The notes: a model not told the origin generated them from the sequence alone. 64,000 nt of DNA from Torreya grandis (GCA_037957365.1 JARHVA010000593.1:1454501-1518500); one strand, 5' to 3'; positions 47,331 to 59,293 are shown, numbered from the stretch's first letter. Made by a program: numbers and translations.

Positions 47331-50124
47331 GGAGGATCATCTACATAAAGTAAAATCTTGTTGGGAATTATAGATGCAATGGGAAATTTCAAAGAAAGAT
47401 AAGTATCAATAGTTTCATCAACATTGATGGACATCTCTTCACATTATTATAAGATACTATCCTTGAAACTAGATAAATCTACCTCCTAACCTATTGAGGA
47501 AGGATGAGGGACATTCATCTCAAATAATAGTTGCATAAGATGGTTCTGATGTCGGGGAGATGCCCTCATAAGCTCAAAAAATGGAATTTTAGATGGGAGA
47601 TTAGTGAATTTCATAATGGGATCCCACTCATCATAACCCATGAGAAGATTTTTAGATATAGGTTTATAATGGCTAAGGAGGTCTTTGTAAGGAGGAAATG
47701 AAGAGCATTGAAATTTGTGTTGATAAGAATGAGAAGGTTTATAATAAGGTTGTAAATCATTTGGTGATAAAGAAGTAGCTAGTTTAGATTGATCTTAAGA
47801 AGTAGAAGTGTTAATAGAAGGTTGATTATCATTAGAAGATTGATTATCATTATTATTAAAATATGATGGAAGAATAGTAGAAATGGAATGAGATGTTTTA
47901 TCCAAGGGAGAATCATAATTGGATCATCATCGAAGGTTATAAGATCTTTCCCCAACTCATTCAAATGAGTTGGAGAAGAATCTTGGATAACACAGAATTT
48001 ATTAGAAGGAGGTGAGGTGTATATAGGTTGGGAATCAATGAGATCCACCACCCTTCACATATTAGTCATGCTAACCATGTTTTCTTCAAAACTGGGTTCA
48101 ACAAGACTTTCTACATTATTGGTGGAAAAGGTGGGATTGTCTTGGTTTTCTTTAATAGATTGATGATTAGGTAAAGGATCTTTGTAAATAGCTAGATGAG
48201 AATTTTCTTGATTCAAGGCTTAGGTTTTATCATGAGTTTTTTAATCCTTAAAAGCATCTTCATAATCTTTTTGACACTTGTGAGTGATATCATCATGATC
48301 AAAATTAGGACCAAGAAGAAAATTCATAGCTAAATTATGAAGTTGTTTACAAGTCTCATGAGAGTGACTCCAACTAGCATGAAACCAACAAAACTTGCTA
48401 AGATCATACCAAGTTTTTATAGGATGAGGTGGTTAAATCTTTCAAGGGAGAGGCCTAGGTAGAAGATTAAACAATTCAGCTAAGGAAAGAGGTTTATGGA
48501 CATTAATGATGTTTGGTGATGATAAATGAGGATTAGTATATTGTTTTGAAGAAGTTGGTTTCAAAAAATGGGTAGGAATGATAGCTTGAACATTGTGAAT
48601 GGTATCATATGAATCAATAACACCATAATTGGTAATATTTCATTTTTTTTAGGTAATTGACAAGGGCCCATGAAACATTGGGGAGGCTCAAATTGAGGCA
48701 TGAGGAAGTCTTATCTTTTAGCTTGATCAATGGCCTCCTCTAAGGTACATGGAGAAAGGGTACAGACTTGATATTGTAATTTATGAAACAAAGCATTTTT
48801 AAAGAGATGAAAGAGATTGTCATCTACCATGTTATGTTCACACTTGTTTGACAAAGTCTTCCATCCTTTAACAAAGGCTTGAATAGTTTTGTTTTCAATT
48901 GATGAAGTGGGTAAAAGTGTTTTTAGGAAGATCAATAGTTTGGAATAATTGTACTAAGGCATTCACTAAATCCTCCAAACTAGTAATGGAATGAGATCTA
49001 AGTTGATTATACCAATCCAAAGCATCACATGTGAGGGTTTTGGTAAGGATTTTGGTAGTAACAAAGATGTTTAATTTTAACCAGTCCTTATAAATATTTC
49101 CAAATGTTTTAAGATGAAGGGTAGGATTAATTGATCCATTATATGAGATGTTAGGTGTTATACATCTGATATCAATGTTATAAATTTGAGTAGTAAGAGT
49201 TTTATTTTGTAAATGATTGATAACTTTTTTAACTAATGGAGGTTGAGGAAATAGATTACCTTGAGAATCTCAAAGAGGGAGAGGAGGAACGCTTTGGTTA
49301 TGTGTGAAACAAATCATTGGTTGTGGTCGTGTTTGATGATTAAGAAGGTGGTTTTACATTCTCATCATTTGATTTGTATTATGAGCTTGAAATGTGTGCA
49401 TTTGATTAAGAGTTTTCAATAATAGTTGATGATTTTGATTAGTGTTATTAGAATTAGTTATAGTGTTTGTGTTGGTATTAGTGGCTTGGGTACCACTATT
49501 AGTGTTGACATGAGACTGAGAAGAGCTATGAGAATTTGAGGCACTAGTGGAAAAATTTGCTTGTGAAGCAAAAGATGGAATATTAAATGGTTGAGAGGAA
49601 GAAGCACTAGAAACATGATTACCTTGGGTAGTAAATAATGAACTAGTGGATGGATTAAGGATAGTGGATCTTATGTGAGGGCCACTAGATGTAGAACCAA
49701 ACATGTTAGTTGAGATACTAGGCATGGAGGTAGAATAAGTTAAATAATAAGATGTCATAGCATAAGAAGGAGTCAATATTGAAGGGAAAGGTTAAGAATA
49801 AAATAAATTAGTACCCCCAAATCTAGTTGATAAAGTGGAGGTAGGATAATGAGGTTATTCAACTTGATGGTTGATCATGAGGTTATAGATAGTAGACGGG
49901 TCTTTCCTTTTATGTTGAGGGAATTTTGTGATAAATAAAATCATTTCATGAGTATATTATAACTAATATTGATATTATAAGAAGAGAGGGTTATGTTTCA
50001 AAGAGGTATTATGAGGATTCCCATAATTCATTGTATGGGTTGCAATATGGACATTACTAGCATTCTTGAAAGGAATGCTACTTTGTCTATGGGAGACCCT
50101 ATTAGGATTGGTGAATTCCATCAT
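47331..50124 (-). pseudogene. gag: Relic-E gag with CHHC knuckle
   Basis: From a possible ATG at 50122-50124 (MMEFTNPNRVSHRQSS) the minus strand carries a Ser/Thr/Asn/Gln-rich N-terminal region (49354-49776), a Gag core across 48711-49260 (LTCDALDWYNQLRSHSI, SLEDLVNALVQLF, then in a new frame NKTIQAFVKGWKTLSNKC and CTLEEAIDQAKR), and a knuckle near 48390, CWFHASWSHSHETC, with intact C-x2-H-x4-H-x4-C residues. A decayed acidic and Ile-rich linker (47779-48051) leads to the protease. Several stops and at least two shifts. Confidence 0.72.
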
Positions 50125-50137
50125 ATATGCTGATTAA

Positions 50138-50156
50138 TTTTTAGTGTTATCACCAA
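50138..50156 (-). other. Relic-E primer-binding site candidate, heavily decayed
   Basis: The minus strand reads TTGGTGATAACACTAAAAA just upstream of gag. It resembles the Tat-D site (TTGGTGACTCTGATGGAGA) if most differences are G-to-A or C-to-T. If correct, the LTR begins a few bases to the right, near 50168. Confidence 0.4.
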
Positions 50157-50167
50157 AAAAATAGTCT

Positions 50168-51433
50168 ATGATGAAAGGAGGAAAAGGCAAGATGAGATAA
50201 ACACATAATCAAAAAGTGACTATAACTAAACTAGGTCGACCTAGTCAACCTAGTATAAAAATAGGTGTATGAAACTAAACTAGGTCTATAGGATTGACCC
50301 AATATAGAGAATGAATACTAGTAGAGAAGGGTAAAATTTATAAAAATAGTACTAGGTCAACCAAGTTGACCTAGTGTAGTGTACAGGGGATGTAAAATAT
50401 GCTAGGTCAATTTGGTCAACCTAGCATAGTAAATAAGAAAAAGAAAGAGATGATAATCAATCTATGAACATAAAGTGAGAAATAGAGAGATACAGAAGAG
50501 TATAAACTCACCTTGATGGTTCAAAGATAGAAATTTTTGATCCAAAACTTGTAAACTAGGTTAATCTAATTGACCAAATAATACAAAAATCTACTAAAAA
50601 GGTGTTGAAAGTGTACTAAGTTGACCTAGTTGACCTCGTTGGCTAGATTAGAAGTCTAGAAATGTACTAGGTCGAGTTGGTTGACCTAGTAAGATGACCT
50701 GAAAGTCTAGAAACTAGAATCTATACTAAGTCAAGTTGATCGATCAAGCTATATAGAAACTATTATAATGTGATTGAAAATACACTAGGTCAATTGGGTC
50801 GACCTAGTGGGCTAAACTAGTATTCTAAAAAGTGCTAAAAACTTGTACCATGTTGAGCTACTTGATCTAGTTGCCAATTCCTATGCACAAAGAAAAATAA
50901 AATTGGGTTGATATAATCAAACTAGTACATCAAATTATATGATAAAAATGATGATAAAATAATGAAATAAATGAAATGAAAGTGAACAAATCCAATAAGG
51001 ATTTGATTCACATTGGGTTCACTAGAATGTATGAAATTAGTATTGCATGATGCATAATGAATTAATCTTGGATCGGATAAGATAGAGCACACCTACACTT
51101 CTTATTGGGTATACACTTGTTAAGTAGGATCATGACCAATATGGGGATCTGCTAGACCTAATTAGGGGATCACTTATATCATTTGTCACAACACATCATG
51201 ATAGGAAGGGTTCCAAATCCTACAGTCTAAAAATTGCATAATAACCCTAAAAGAGTCTTATGATTTGATATTCACTTATATTAATCAACAAGAAAGTAAA
51301 CTATTCTAATAACAATAAAAGTAAACTAATCTAGTGCACACCAAAGCTTATGACACAAAATGGGGGTTCGAACAAAACAAATAAATAATAACTAGACTAA
51401 ACATGCATAGGAGACATATACTCATGTCAATGT
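50168..51433 (-). repeat. Relic-E 5' LTR, partial, with palindrome cluster and repeat R
   Basis: Region between the candidate PBS and the Copia-2 insertion. ACTAGGTC/GACCTAGT palindromes occur at 50229-50255, 50351-50375 (a perfect 11 bp arm on each side of a 3-base loop), about 50403-50428, about 50614-50690 and about 50784-50812. Repeat R lies at 51034-51329. The outer LTR end would be beyond the nested elements and outside the window, so this identification is provisional. Confidence 0.45.
51034..51329. repeat. Dispersed repeat R, right copy
   Basis: Partner of 6265-6561 in the same orientation. It ends about 100 bp before the Copia-2 insertion site. Confidence 0.7.
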
Positions 51434-52341
51434 TGTTGAGTGTGGAGCCCTTTGGGGCTATCACATGACCATAAAAATAAATTTTGGGGGCTTAAAGAGC
51501 TTCAAAGATGCCGGGGGCATAATTTTCATGTTCTCCATATGTGAGGTCGATTATTCCTTGTATTCCTAATTTCTATGTATTCCATATTTTATGGAGTTAG
51601 TTGTTAGATGCCGTTTCCCATGTTTACTTCCTTGTTTTGAGGAAGCTATTTTTTTTTGGAAAAGGGAACTCCTTCCTTGTTGAGTAGAGTTGGTTGTGAT
51701 CACATGCTATTGGGAAAATGTGCCCTCAAAATGTGGAGAGATGGAAATGGTGAATTAATCCTTAGGAGAGATTTTGGATAGGCTTGATGAGGTGGAAGAG
51801 GGTTATCACATGTTGGATAATGCTTATATTGCCTAAGCATTGCATATTTGCTCCTCCTTTTATGGATTTTATTCATTTTATTATATATATAGGATATGTT
51901 CTAGCCTTTATAGGTTTATGGTTTATTTTTAGTGTGTGGTTTTGAGGATCAGAGTCAAGGTGCAGGTGTTTTGCAAATTGCAATTGTTCATTATAGGGTG
52001 TGGTTTAGCAACTTATGAGATATAGCATTGTGTAGGTATAGGTGAAAGTGTAGTATTTTGTGTAGCACTTTTTATAAGATATTTTTTATATCTCTATGAG
52101 AGTTAATTGTAATCTTATTTTAGATTACTAATTTATTTGAGAACTTTCATTAGTGGATGTATCCCACATTGGGTGAACCATGTTAGATTTGTGTTATCTA
52201 TGTTATTATTATCTTTCTCTCATTTATTCTTTCATATTAATGGTGAATGAAGGAATGTTTTCATGATGAATTTTATTGTATATATTTAGATCTTGTTTAT
52301 GGTAATAATAGATCTATTTTATAAGTGTTTTATTCCTAACA
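51434..52341 (+). repeat. Copia-2 5' LTR
   Basis: Starts TGTTGAGTGTGGAGCC and ends CCTAACA. The first ~175 bp match 56260-56434. A TATA-like run TATATATAGG lies at about 51884-51893. Confidence 0.9.
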
Positions 52342-52343
52342 AC

Positions 52344-52356
52344 TAGTATCAAAGCC
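52344..52356 (+). other. Copia-2 primer-binding site, tRNA-iMet, two changes
   Basis: TAGTATCAAAGCC follows the LTR end by two bases and differs from the initiator-Met site TGGTATCAGAGCC by two G-to-A changes. Confidence 0.8.
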
Positions 52357-52418
52357 ATTGGTTGTGTGTTTTATTGAAGTGGTAAATCATAGGAAGGCTA
52401 TTAGTTTGAGTGGGAGCT

Positions 52419-53240
52419 ATGGGAGAAGAAATCAGATTTAGAGTTGATAAGTTTGATGGTAAACATTTTGGTTTGCGTAAAATGTATATAGAAGATTACC
52501 TATATCATAAATAACTTTAACTCCCCTTGGAGGGGAAAGGAGGACAACCTATAAGTATGAGTAATGCAAATTGGTCATTACTTGATAGAAATGCATTAGG
52601 AGCCATACATTTATGCCTTGTATCTTCTGTTGATTTAACATTTTAGATCAGATAACTACAAAGTATCTCATGGATAAACTTAGGAAGTTATAAGAGAAAC
52701 CTTCAACTTCTAATAAAAAATTTCTTATGAAAAGATTATTTAACATGAAAATGTCTGAGAATGGTTCAATAGATAATCATCTAAATCATTTTAATATAGT
52801 TGTAAGTATGCTCACTTTAGTTGGAATCAAGTTTGATGATGAAGTTAGAGATTTGCTAATATTATGTTCTTTACCTGATAGTTAAGATAGTTTGGTTATG
52901 GTTGTGAGTAATGCAGTCCCTGCCAAGGGAAGCTTGCATTTTGAGGATGTTGTAGGTGTGATCATTAGAAAGGAGATGCAAAGGAAAAACATTGGTAAAT
53001 CATCTTCAGGTAATGATTTATCCATTGATACTAGAGGGAGGCAAAATAACAATAACAAAGGCAATTAAGGAAAGTCAAAAGGTAAATCTAAGTCCAGATC
53101 TAGTTCCAAGATGATATGCTAGTATTGTGGGAAGAGTGGACACTTAAAAATGGATTATTTGTCACTTCAGGATAAGAATACCAACAAGGAGGAAATGAAT
53201 GAGGTAAATGTGACATCAGGTAAATCATGTCAAGATGCTG
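52419..53240 (+). pseudogene. gag: Copia-2 gag
   Basis: ATG at 52419 starts MGEEIRFRVDKFDGKHF. Further blocks are LPLEGKGGQP, NANWSLLDRNALGAIHLCL, then KFLMKRLFNMKMSENGS, VGIKFDDEVRDLLILCSLPD and GSLHFEDVVGVIIRKEMQRK. The knuckle near 53117 reads C, stop, YCGKSGHLKMDY: the C-x2-C-x4-H pattern is kept but the last Cys is Tyr. Ordinary Copia Gag order; at least five stops and one or two shifts near the start. Confidence 0.85.
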
Positions 53241-53630
53241 TAATTATTTTTATGGATAGTTTTTCTAAGTCTTGGGTATTAGATTCAAGGACTTCTTTTT
53301 ATGACACCCCACATAGGCATTATTTTATTAATTATGTTCAAGAGAATCTAGGACATGTATATCTTGGTGATGATGAACCATGTGAGATATTAGGGAAATT
53401 TTGTGTTCTGGTTAAGATGTAGAATGGGAACACATGGGTCCTTAAGGATGTTAGACATGTGCCTATGTTGAGATAGAATTTGGTTTTAGTGGGGCAATTG
53501 GGTAATGAGGGATGTTTAGTATTGTTTACTACAAATTCTTGAAAAGTTACCAAAGGTGATTTTGTGATCTTGAGAGGTAAGAAAGTTGGTACTTTGTATT
53601 TGAATAGTAGTGTTGATTCTATTGATTTAG
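53241..53630 (+). pseudogene. Copia-2 protease
   Basis: SKSWVLDSRTSFYDTPHRHY is the Copia retropepsin start; the catalytic D-S-G reads D-S-R. It continues GHVYLGDDEPCEILG, TWVLKDVRHVPMLR, a stop, NLVLVGQLGNEGCLV and ends GDFVILRGKKVGTLYL. Frame is unbroken apart from three stops. Confidence 0.85.
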
Positions 53631-54520
53631 TTGTTTTAGATGGATATACAACTATGTGGCACTATAGGCTCAATCATATGAACCATAAAGGCATGCAAAT
53701 ATTAAAAGATAAGTTGTCTGGATTGAAAGATTTAGGTCTATAATTTTGTGAAAATTGTATCTACGAGAAACATAAGCGGGTTAAGTTCTTGAAGGTTAGA
53801 CCAACAAAGAAAGATCACAAGTTATATCTGGTACACTCAGATGTATGGGGACCAACTTAGGTATCCTCTATTGGTGGATCTAATTATTATGTTACTTTTA
53901 TTGATGATGTAACTAGGAAAGTTTGGGTTTATTTTATTAAAAAGAAATCTAATGTATTTAACACTTTTAAGAAGGGGAAAGCCTTGGTTGAGAATGAAAT
54001 AGGTCTCAAATTAAAATGTCTCAGATAAGATAATGGAGGTGAGTATTGTAGTAATACTTTCTTTGATTATTATTCTAACAATGGAATTTGTAGATAAAGA
54101 ATGGTTTTAGGAACTCCAAAGCAGAATGGGGTATCTAAAAGGATGAATAGAACAATAATGGAACATGTTAGGAGCATGAGGTTACATGTAAGGTTGCATT
54201 TATATTTTTAGGTAGAAGAAGTTAGCATGATAGTATATTTGATTAATAGAGGACCTTTTATGCCTTTGGATGGAGGCATTCTAGAACAAGCTTGGTCTAG
54301 TAAAAATTTTGATTATTCTTTTTTTAGAGTCTTTGGATGTGAATAATTTTCTCTCATCAATAAAGAGGATAGGACCAAGCTAAAGGATAAATCATATAAA
54401 TGCACATTTGTTGGTTAGGGTGAGGATGACTTTGGTTTTTGTTTATGGAGCATTAAAGATAGGAAAATATTTTGGTCTAGAGATGTAGTCTTTAATGAAA
54501 AATTCATGCATAAGGATCAG
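53631..54520 (+). pseudogene. int: Copia-2 integrase
   Basis: Zinc-binding part WHYRLNHMNHKGMQ ... FCENCIYEKHKRVKF (H, H, C, C present). Core: HSDVWGP, NYYVTFIDDVTRKVWVY, R-stop-DNGGEYC, GTPKQNGVSKRMNRTIMEHV. All three acidic positions (D in HSD, D in DNG, E in IMEH) can still be identified. About six stops, no obvious shift. Confidence 0.88.
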
Positions 54521-54559
54521 TTGTAAGAACATGATCAGGAACAGAAAGAGTACACAATA

Positions 54560-55660
54560 TTGGATGGCATTATGGATGGAAAAGTATCCAAGGATTTAGT
54601 TCAGGAACCTTCTACACAAGGACCCCAAACTCCTATGGTAAGAAGATCTTCTAAAGTAAGAAGAGCACTTGAATGTTTTTTTCCTTCTTTGAATTATTTA
54701 TTACTCACTGACAATGGAGAGCCAGAGTGTTATGAGGAAGAAATGCATGTAGATGCCAAGTTGAAGTGGGAAGAAGCCATGGATTATGAGCATAGATATC
54801 TCATGGAGAAACAAACATGGGATTTGGTAAGGCTACCCAAGGGCAAGAGTGCATTACCAAATAGGTGGATCTTCATAATAAAAGAAGAGGATCAAGGTAG
54901 AAAAAAGTTATAAGGCCATGATGGTGGTCAAGGGGTTTGTACAAATGTTGTAAAAGTGACTCTATCAGGACTATTCTTGGTTTAGTTTCAGTTGAGGATT
55001 TACACTTAGAATAGCTAGAAGTGAAAACTACTTTTCTTTATGGTGATTTGGATGAAGAGTTATATATGAAGCAGCCACAAGGATATGAGGTCAAAGGGGA
55101 GGATAACTATGTGTGCATATTAAAGAAGAGCTTGTATGGCCTTAAACAAGCTCCACAATAATGATACAATAAATTTGATTGTTTTATGTTGGAATAAGAA
55201 TGTCAAAGGTGTAATTCTGACCATTGTGTATACATCAAACATTTTGATGAAGGTTCCTTTATTATTTTATGCTTGTATGTGGGTGAAATGTTAGTTATAT
55301 GAAAGAACATACAACATATTCATATGCTCAAGAAATAGCTTAGTGATTCCTTTGCTATGAAGGATCTAGGTACTACAAAGTAAATCCTTGGTATGAGGAT
55401 TACTCATGATAGGAAGGAGAGGAAGTTTGTTTTATACCAATCAGAGTATGTGAAGAAAGTCTAGGAAAGTTTTAGTATGTTGGATGCTAAATCTATTGGT
55501 ACTCCTTTGGTAGGCCACTTTAGATTATCAAAGGAGTAGTGTCCCAAGATGGAAGTTGAAAAGCTTAAGATGTCCAAGGTACATTATTATTTGATAGTTG
55601 GTAGCTTGATGTATTCCATGGTTTTTACTAGGCTAAATATTTCCCATGTAGTGGCAGTTG
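54560..55660 (+). pseudogene. rt: Copia-2 reverse transcriptase
   Basis: Starts with an intact 117-codon stretch containing KLKWEEAMDYEHRYLMEKQT and ALPNRWIFIIKEED, then shifts. Later blocks are [35 protein letters not shown], and LCLYVGEMLVI, where the catalytic Y-V-D-D has become Y-V-G-E. MKDLGTTK, ILGMRI and VGSLMYSMVFTRLNIS follow. At least two shifts and several stops. Confidence 0.88.
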
Positions 55661-56248
55661 TGAGCATTGGTAGGCAGTGAAATGGATTCTTCAATATTTG
55701 AGAGGAACCATTGATTTTGCATTATGTTATGGTGGATCAGATACCACTTTTCATGGTTATGTGGACTTGAATATGGTAGGGGGTATTTATAGTAAGAAGA
55801 GTATGATAGGATATACATTTACTATTGGAGATACAATGGTTAGTTGGATTTCTAGGATACAAAAGGTTATGGCTTTGTCAACCATAGAGGAAAAGTATGT
55901 TGCTACCACAAAGGCTAGCAAGGAGATGATTTGGTTACAAGAGTTGTTTCAAGAGTTAGGGCATGAGTGTGAAGTTGGGAGACTCCACAGTGATAGTTAG
56001 AGTGATATTCATTTGGCAAAGAACTCTGCTTTTCACTCAAGGATGAAACATATTTAGTTACGTTATCACTTCATTAGGATAGCTTTAGAGGAGAACTTGG
56101 TGAATTTGGAGAATATTCATACTAGCTAAACTCCTATGGATATGATGACCAAAGTGATCACAATGGACAAGTTGAGATTATTTTCATATTTGGTTGGCCT
56201 TAGTGGTCATGGAGTAGTGATAGATTCTATTCAGGAGAAATGGTCTCC
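55661..56248 (+). pseudogene. Copia-2 RNase H
   Basis: MKWILQYLRGTIDFALCYGG, then GYVDLNMVGGIYSKKSMIGY, VSWISRIQKVMALSTIEEKY, ATTKASKEMIWLQELF, LHSDS and a TAG, AKNSAFHSRMKHI, and the end MDMMTKVITMDKL and WSPSG. Typical Copia RNase H; 55677-56000 is uninterrupted. Three later TAG/TAA stops. Confidence 0.88.
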
Positions 56249-56259
56249 AAGTGGGATAT
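56249..56259 (+). other. Copia-2 polypurine tract
   Basis: AAGTGGGATAT directly precedes the 3' LTR start TGTTGAGTGTGG, the usual Copia arrangement. Confidence 0.75.
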
Positions 56260-56434
56260 TGTTGAGTGTGGATCCATTTGGGGCTATCACATGGCCATAT
56301 GAATAAATTTTGGGGCTTAAATAGCTTCAAAAATGTGGGGGGTGTAATTTTCATGTTCTCCACATGTGAGTGGAATATTCCTTATATTCCTAATTTATAT
56401 GTATTCCATATTTCATGGAGTTAGTTGTTAGATG
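56260..56434 (+). repeat. Copia-2 3' LTR, first part, cut by Tat-D
   Basis: Matches 51434-51610. Homology stops after GTTAGATG, where Tat-D begins. The likely duplicated target is AGATG (56430-56434), but the other side is outside the window. Confidence 0.85.
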
Positions 56435-56665
56435 TGTTGTCCCCCAAAAGTAGCATTCATTTTTGGGACAACATTTGAATTATTTTGGTATTACAAACCA
56501 AAATTATATCTTCTATTTTCAAAAATTTGTCTTAGACATTCAGATTTCTCATTTTCAAAGTTTCTCAAAAAATCTACAAACTTTACAAGTCAAGTTCAAT
56601 GGATTTTACATGTTGATTTCTACAGACCTTATATTTTTAGTTTCTACAGGCAGGTTCATTTATAT

Positions 56666-57365
56666 TGGTTCAAAGGCTTCTGCAAGTGGTTTCAGTCAAA
56701 AGAATTGGTTTTCAATGTTTGGTCATTTTCTAGAATTGGTTCAAAGCTTTGGTTCAATTGAAAATCTTCATCAAAAAGCATTTGAAGGCAAAAAGAGACT
56801 TGAATCCTTTAACTCATTAAACCATTGAACCACTTTGGTTCAAAGGTTCAACAGGTTCAAAGGTTCAACGAGTTCAAGGTTCAATGAAAGGTTTAACCAA
56901 AGGGATAGTTCAATGGCTCAGTTCAAATAAGTGGTTCAACTCTTTATTTTCACTTAGTTGATTCATTCTTTTAGTTCATCCTTTGGTTCAACGTCTACAA
57001 GTTCAACAGCAGTTTCAAAGACATTTTTCAAAGCTTTGTTTAAACCGTTAAACCAAAACTTGGTTCAACGTCTTGGTTCAATAATTGGTTCAACCACTTG
57101 GCTCATTGGATGGTTCATCAGCCTTTGTTTCAAAGGGGCTCAGCGTGCTTTGTTGAACCATTGAACCAGTTCAATGGATAGGTTCAATCGTTTGGTTCAA
57201 CGAAATGGTTCAACTGTTGGTTCAAAGGCAAGTTCAAATGTTTGGTTCAATGCTTAGTTCATCAGCTTGTTTATCCAATTAAACTATCATATTTTTTCAT
57301 TCATTGAACCATCAGCTTGAACCATTTTTGGTTCAACTGATTGGTTCAACGTCAAGGTTCAAAGG
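56666..57365. repeat. GGTTCAA array in the Tat-D LTR
   Basis: The heptamer GGTTCAA occurs about twenty times on the plus strand in 0.7 kb, with several inverted copies (TTGAACC). Spacing is irregular (about 10 to 80 bp) and common forms are TTGGTTCAACG and AAGGTTCAA. Sequence between copies is not conserved, so this is a dispersed short motif and not a unit-length satellite. Confidence 0.85.
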
Positions 57366-57554
57366 GGCAGTTTAACATAAAAGAAGACTTCCCAAAAGAC
57401 AAGTCCCTTTGCGGAGGGCACTTATTTAAGAAAAGCACCTTTCTGGAGGATTTTTTTTCAAGTAAGTTGAAAGGTAATTATTTTGGATTTGTTTAAGGCA
57501 TATTAATAAAGGGCTCAAAAGACTTTGCAGAACAAATTTCTGTGGACTTTTATC

Positions 57555-57650
57555 CGTGAGAATTTTCCTCGGGCAAATTAACCATGAGAATTTTCCTCAG
57601 ATAAATTGTCTGCGGGAATTTTCCCCACGACAAATGTCCATGAGAATTAC
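57555..57650 (+). repeat. 28 bp tandem repeat in the Tat-D LTR, three to four copies
   Basis: Units start gtgagaattttcctcgg, atgagaattttcctcag, gcgggaattttccccac and atgagaattacc, each followed by aaatt or aaatg and a short variable end. Confidence 0.7.
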
Positions 57651-58311
57651 CGATAGGGGAGACTCAAACAAAACACCCAGGGAAAATGTCTATGGAGAGC
57701 TTTCAAAGAATAAAGCCCAAGGAAATATTTTCCTGTGGGGACTGCCAAAGCAAAAGGGGCTGTCGAAGGACCCCAAAGGGCAAGTGCCCTTGAAGGGGAC
57801 TCTTGGCAGCCAAAGTAGAGGGCTATTCTGACTTGACACATATCACTTCTCAAGCCTCAAAAGGGCAAGTCCAAGCAGAAAGCTGAAAGTCAAAAGAAGA
57901 CCAAGGGGTGACGCCTACAAAGACGTCAAATTTAGGATAGTGAACTAGCCATTGAGATCACATTAATGGGCCTATAAACGTCAATTTTAAAGACAGTGAA
58001 ATAGCCATTGATCCTTTAATTTATAAACCCAAATGTATTTCTAGAATTCAAGACAAGAACCATCTGAAAGCGAGGAAAGACAAAACAATGGATGAATCCA
58101 AGACTCAATTCAATTAATCTGGAAAGGAGCAGTGAAGACAAGATCAGACCACCAGGTGGACATTGAAAGTTGTAATCTTTCAATTACATGACTTGTTTAT
58201 CTACATTGAGAAGATCAAATGGGTAAAATGCCCCAAAGTTCTAGCCTATCTTCCTAACAGTTCCCAATGCATCATGATGTATTACTGTTCCCGAGCCCTT
58301 CTTCAAGTGGT

Positions 58312-58319
58312 TATATAAG
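58312..58319 (+). promoter_or_regulatory. TATA box of Tat-D LTR
   Basis: TATATAAG in GGTTATATAAGGGAC, about 0.74 kb before the LTR end. It is the best core-promoter match in the LTR and would start transcription toward the element body. Confidence 0.55.
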
Positions 58320-59058
58320 GGACTTTCTTTCATTGTTATAGGATCTTCTTTTTGACAATCTAAATGAAACTCTACCCAAATTGAGAGAAATCATTGAGAC
58401 TTTGTGCTTAGTCTATTGATCATATTCTATTAATGAAAGAAAGGGATTTTTTTAGAATTTGTGCTATGATATCTTTTCTATTTCATTAATTTAACAAGCA
58501 AGATTAGTAAAATTAGTCAGGAAGGTGTCCTAAAAAATCAACTGTGGAGAGACTTTGTGCCTCCATAGCTACCTTCAATGTGTTTTCTTTTTATTGTTGT
58601 GTAAAGGACTTCAAAAAGACTTTGAGCTTTCATTGCCCTTCGTATATTACTCTTAATATTTTCAAGTAGAGACTTTGTGCTCTGACTTGATTTGCTAGTT
58701 ACCATACTCTCAATTACTTTCTGCTTTTATTTTCAGGAGTATTCTTGTGGCTGGCTGAATAGTTCTTCTAAAAGAAGAGGAGAGCTGTCTGTCATTCCCT
58801 TGATTTTTTCTTTTGTTTTGTAGACATCATCTCTGAAGAAAGAGAGCTAGATGTTTGGTCCTACCCTTGAGTATTATTTTCTATTTATACATATACATAG
58901 CATATCCATAGGGAAACTCCCCTTGATGAGAGGAGAGAGTAGTCTCCTTCTGATGTGATAAACTTACACATTAGGATGACTAATCTTCTTGCTTTGGTTG
59001 ATAAGACCTATTTTGTTTACCAGTAGGTTGATAAACAAAATATTCAACCAACAGTTTT

Positions 59059-59076
59059 TGGTGACTCTGATGGAGA
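59059..59076 (+). other. Tat-D primer-binding site
   Basis: TGGTGACTCTGATGGAGA lies five bases after the LTR end CA. It resembles the TGGCGACTC...GGGGA class of plant Gypsy primer sites with a few transitions. The tRNA is not assigned. Confidence 0.65.
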
Positions 59077-59293
59077 TATACCCATTTTCCATTTATAGTC
59101 TATCCATTTCATTCACCTCCACACCAACCAAAAAAAGAATGCACAGTTTAAAGCCCCAAGCTTTAACTGAAATAAGGTCAATTATTTTCTATTTTTATTT
59201 TACAATCTAGGAAATTCAAGGTATACATGAAGCCAAAGGGCTAAAGCTATCATTGATCCTGTGTTTGAGCTATTACAGTAAACTGATTTTGAC

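Larger units (their letters stand above)
51434..56434 (+). mobile_element. Copia-2: Ty1/Copia element, 3' LTR interrupted by Tat-D
   Basis: 5' LTR 51434-52341, PBS at 52344, a 3.9 kb internal region with gag, protease, integrase, RT and RNase H in Copia order, a PPT and the first 175 bp of the 3' LTR (from 56260). The left flank 5-mer is AATGT; its duplicate lies outside the window. All domains have nonsense codons, and some shifts occur in RT. It is inserted in the presumed Relic-E LTR. Confidence 0.92.
56435..59053 (+). repeat. Tat-D 5' LTR, 2.6 kb
   Basis: Opens TGTTGTCCCCC and closes CCAACA, giving a 5 bp inverted terminus TGTTG/CAACA. The ends are inferred from the Copia-2 break on the left and the PBS on the right, as the 3' LTR is outside the window. 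It holds the GGTTCAA array, a 28 bp tandem repeat and a TATA box. Frames inside it (for example 57556-57831) show no domain and are not called. Confidence 0.82.

Noticed and set aside
56666..57365. tRNA genes suggested by GGTTCAA B-box-like strings
   Set aside because: No cloverleaf-forming sequence, no A box at the right distance and no acceptor stem found around any copy.
57556..57831. 91-codon frame in the Tat-D LTR
   Set aside because: Lies in LTR sequence over a 28 bp tandem repeat, has no domain and is not at a coding position.
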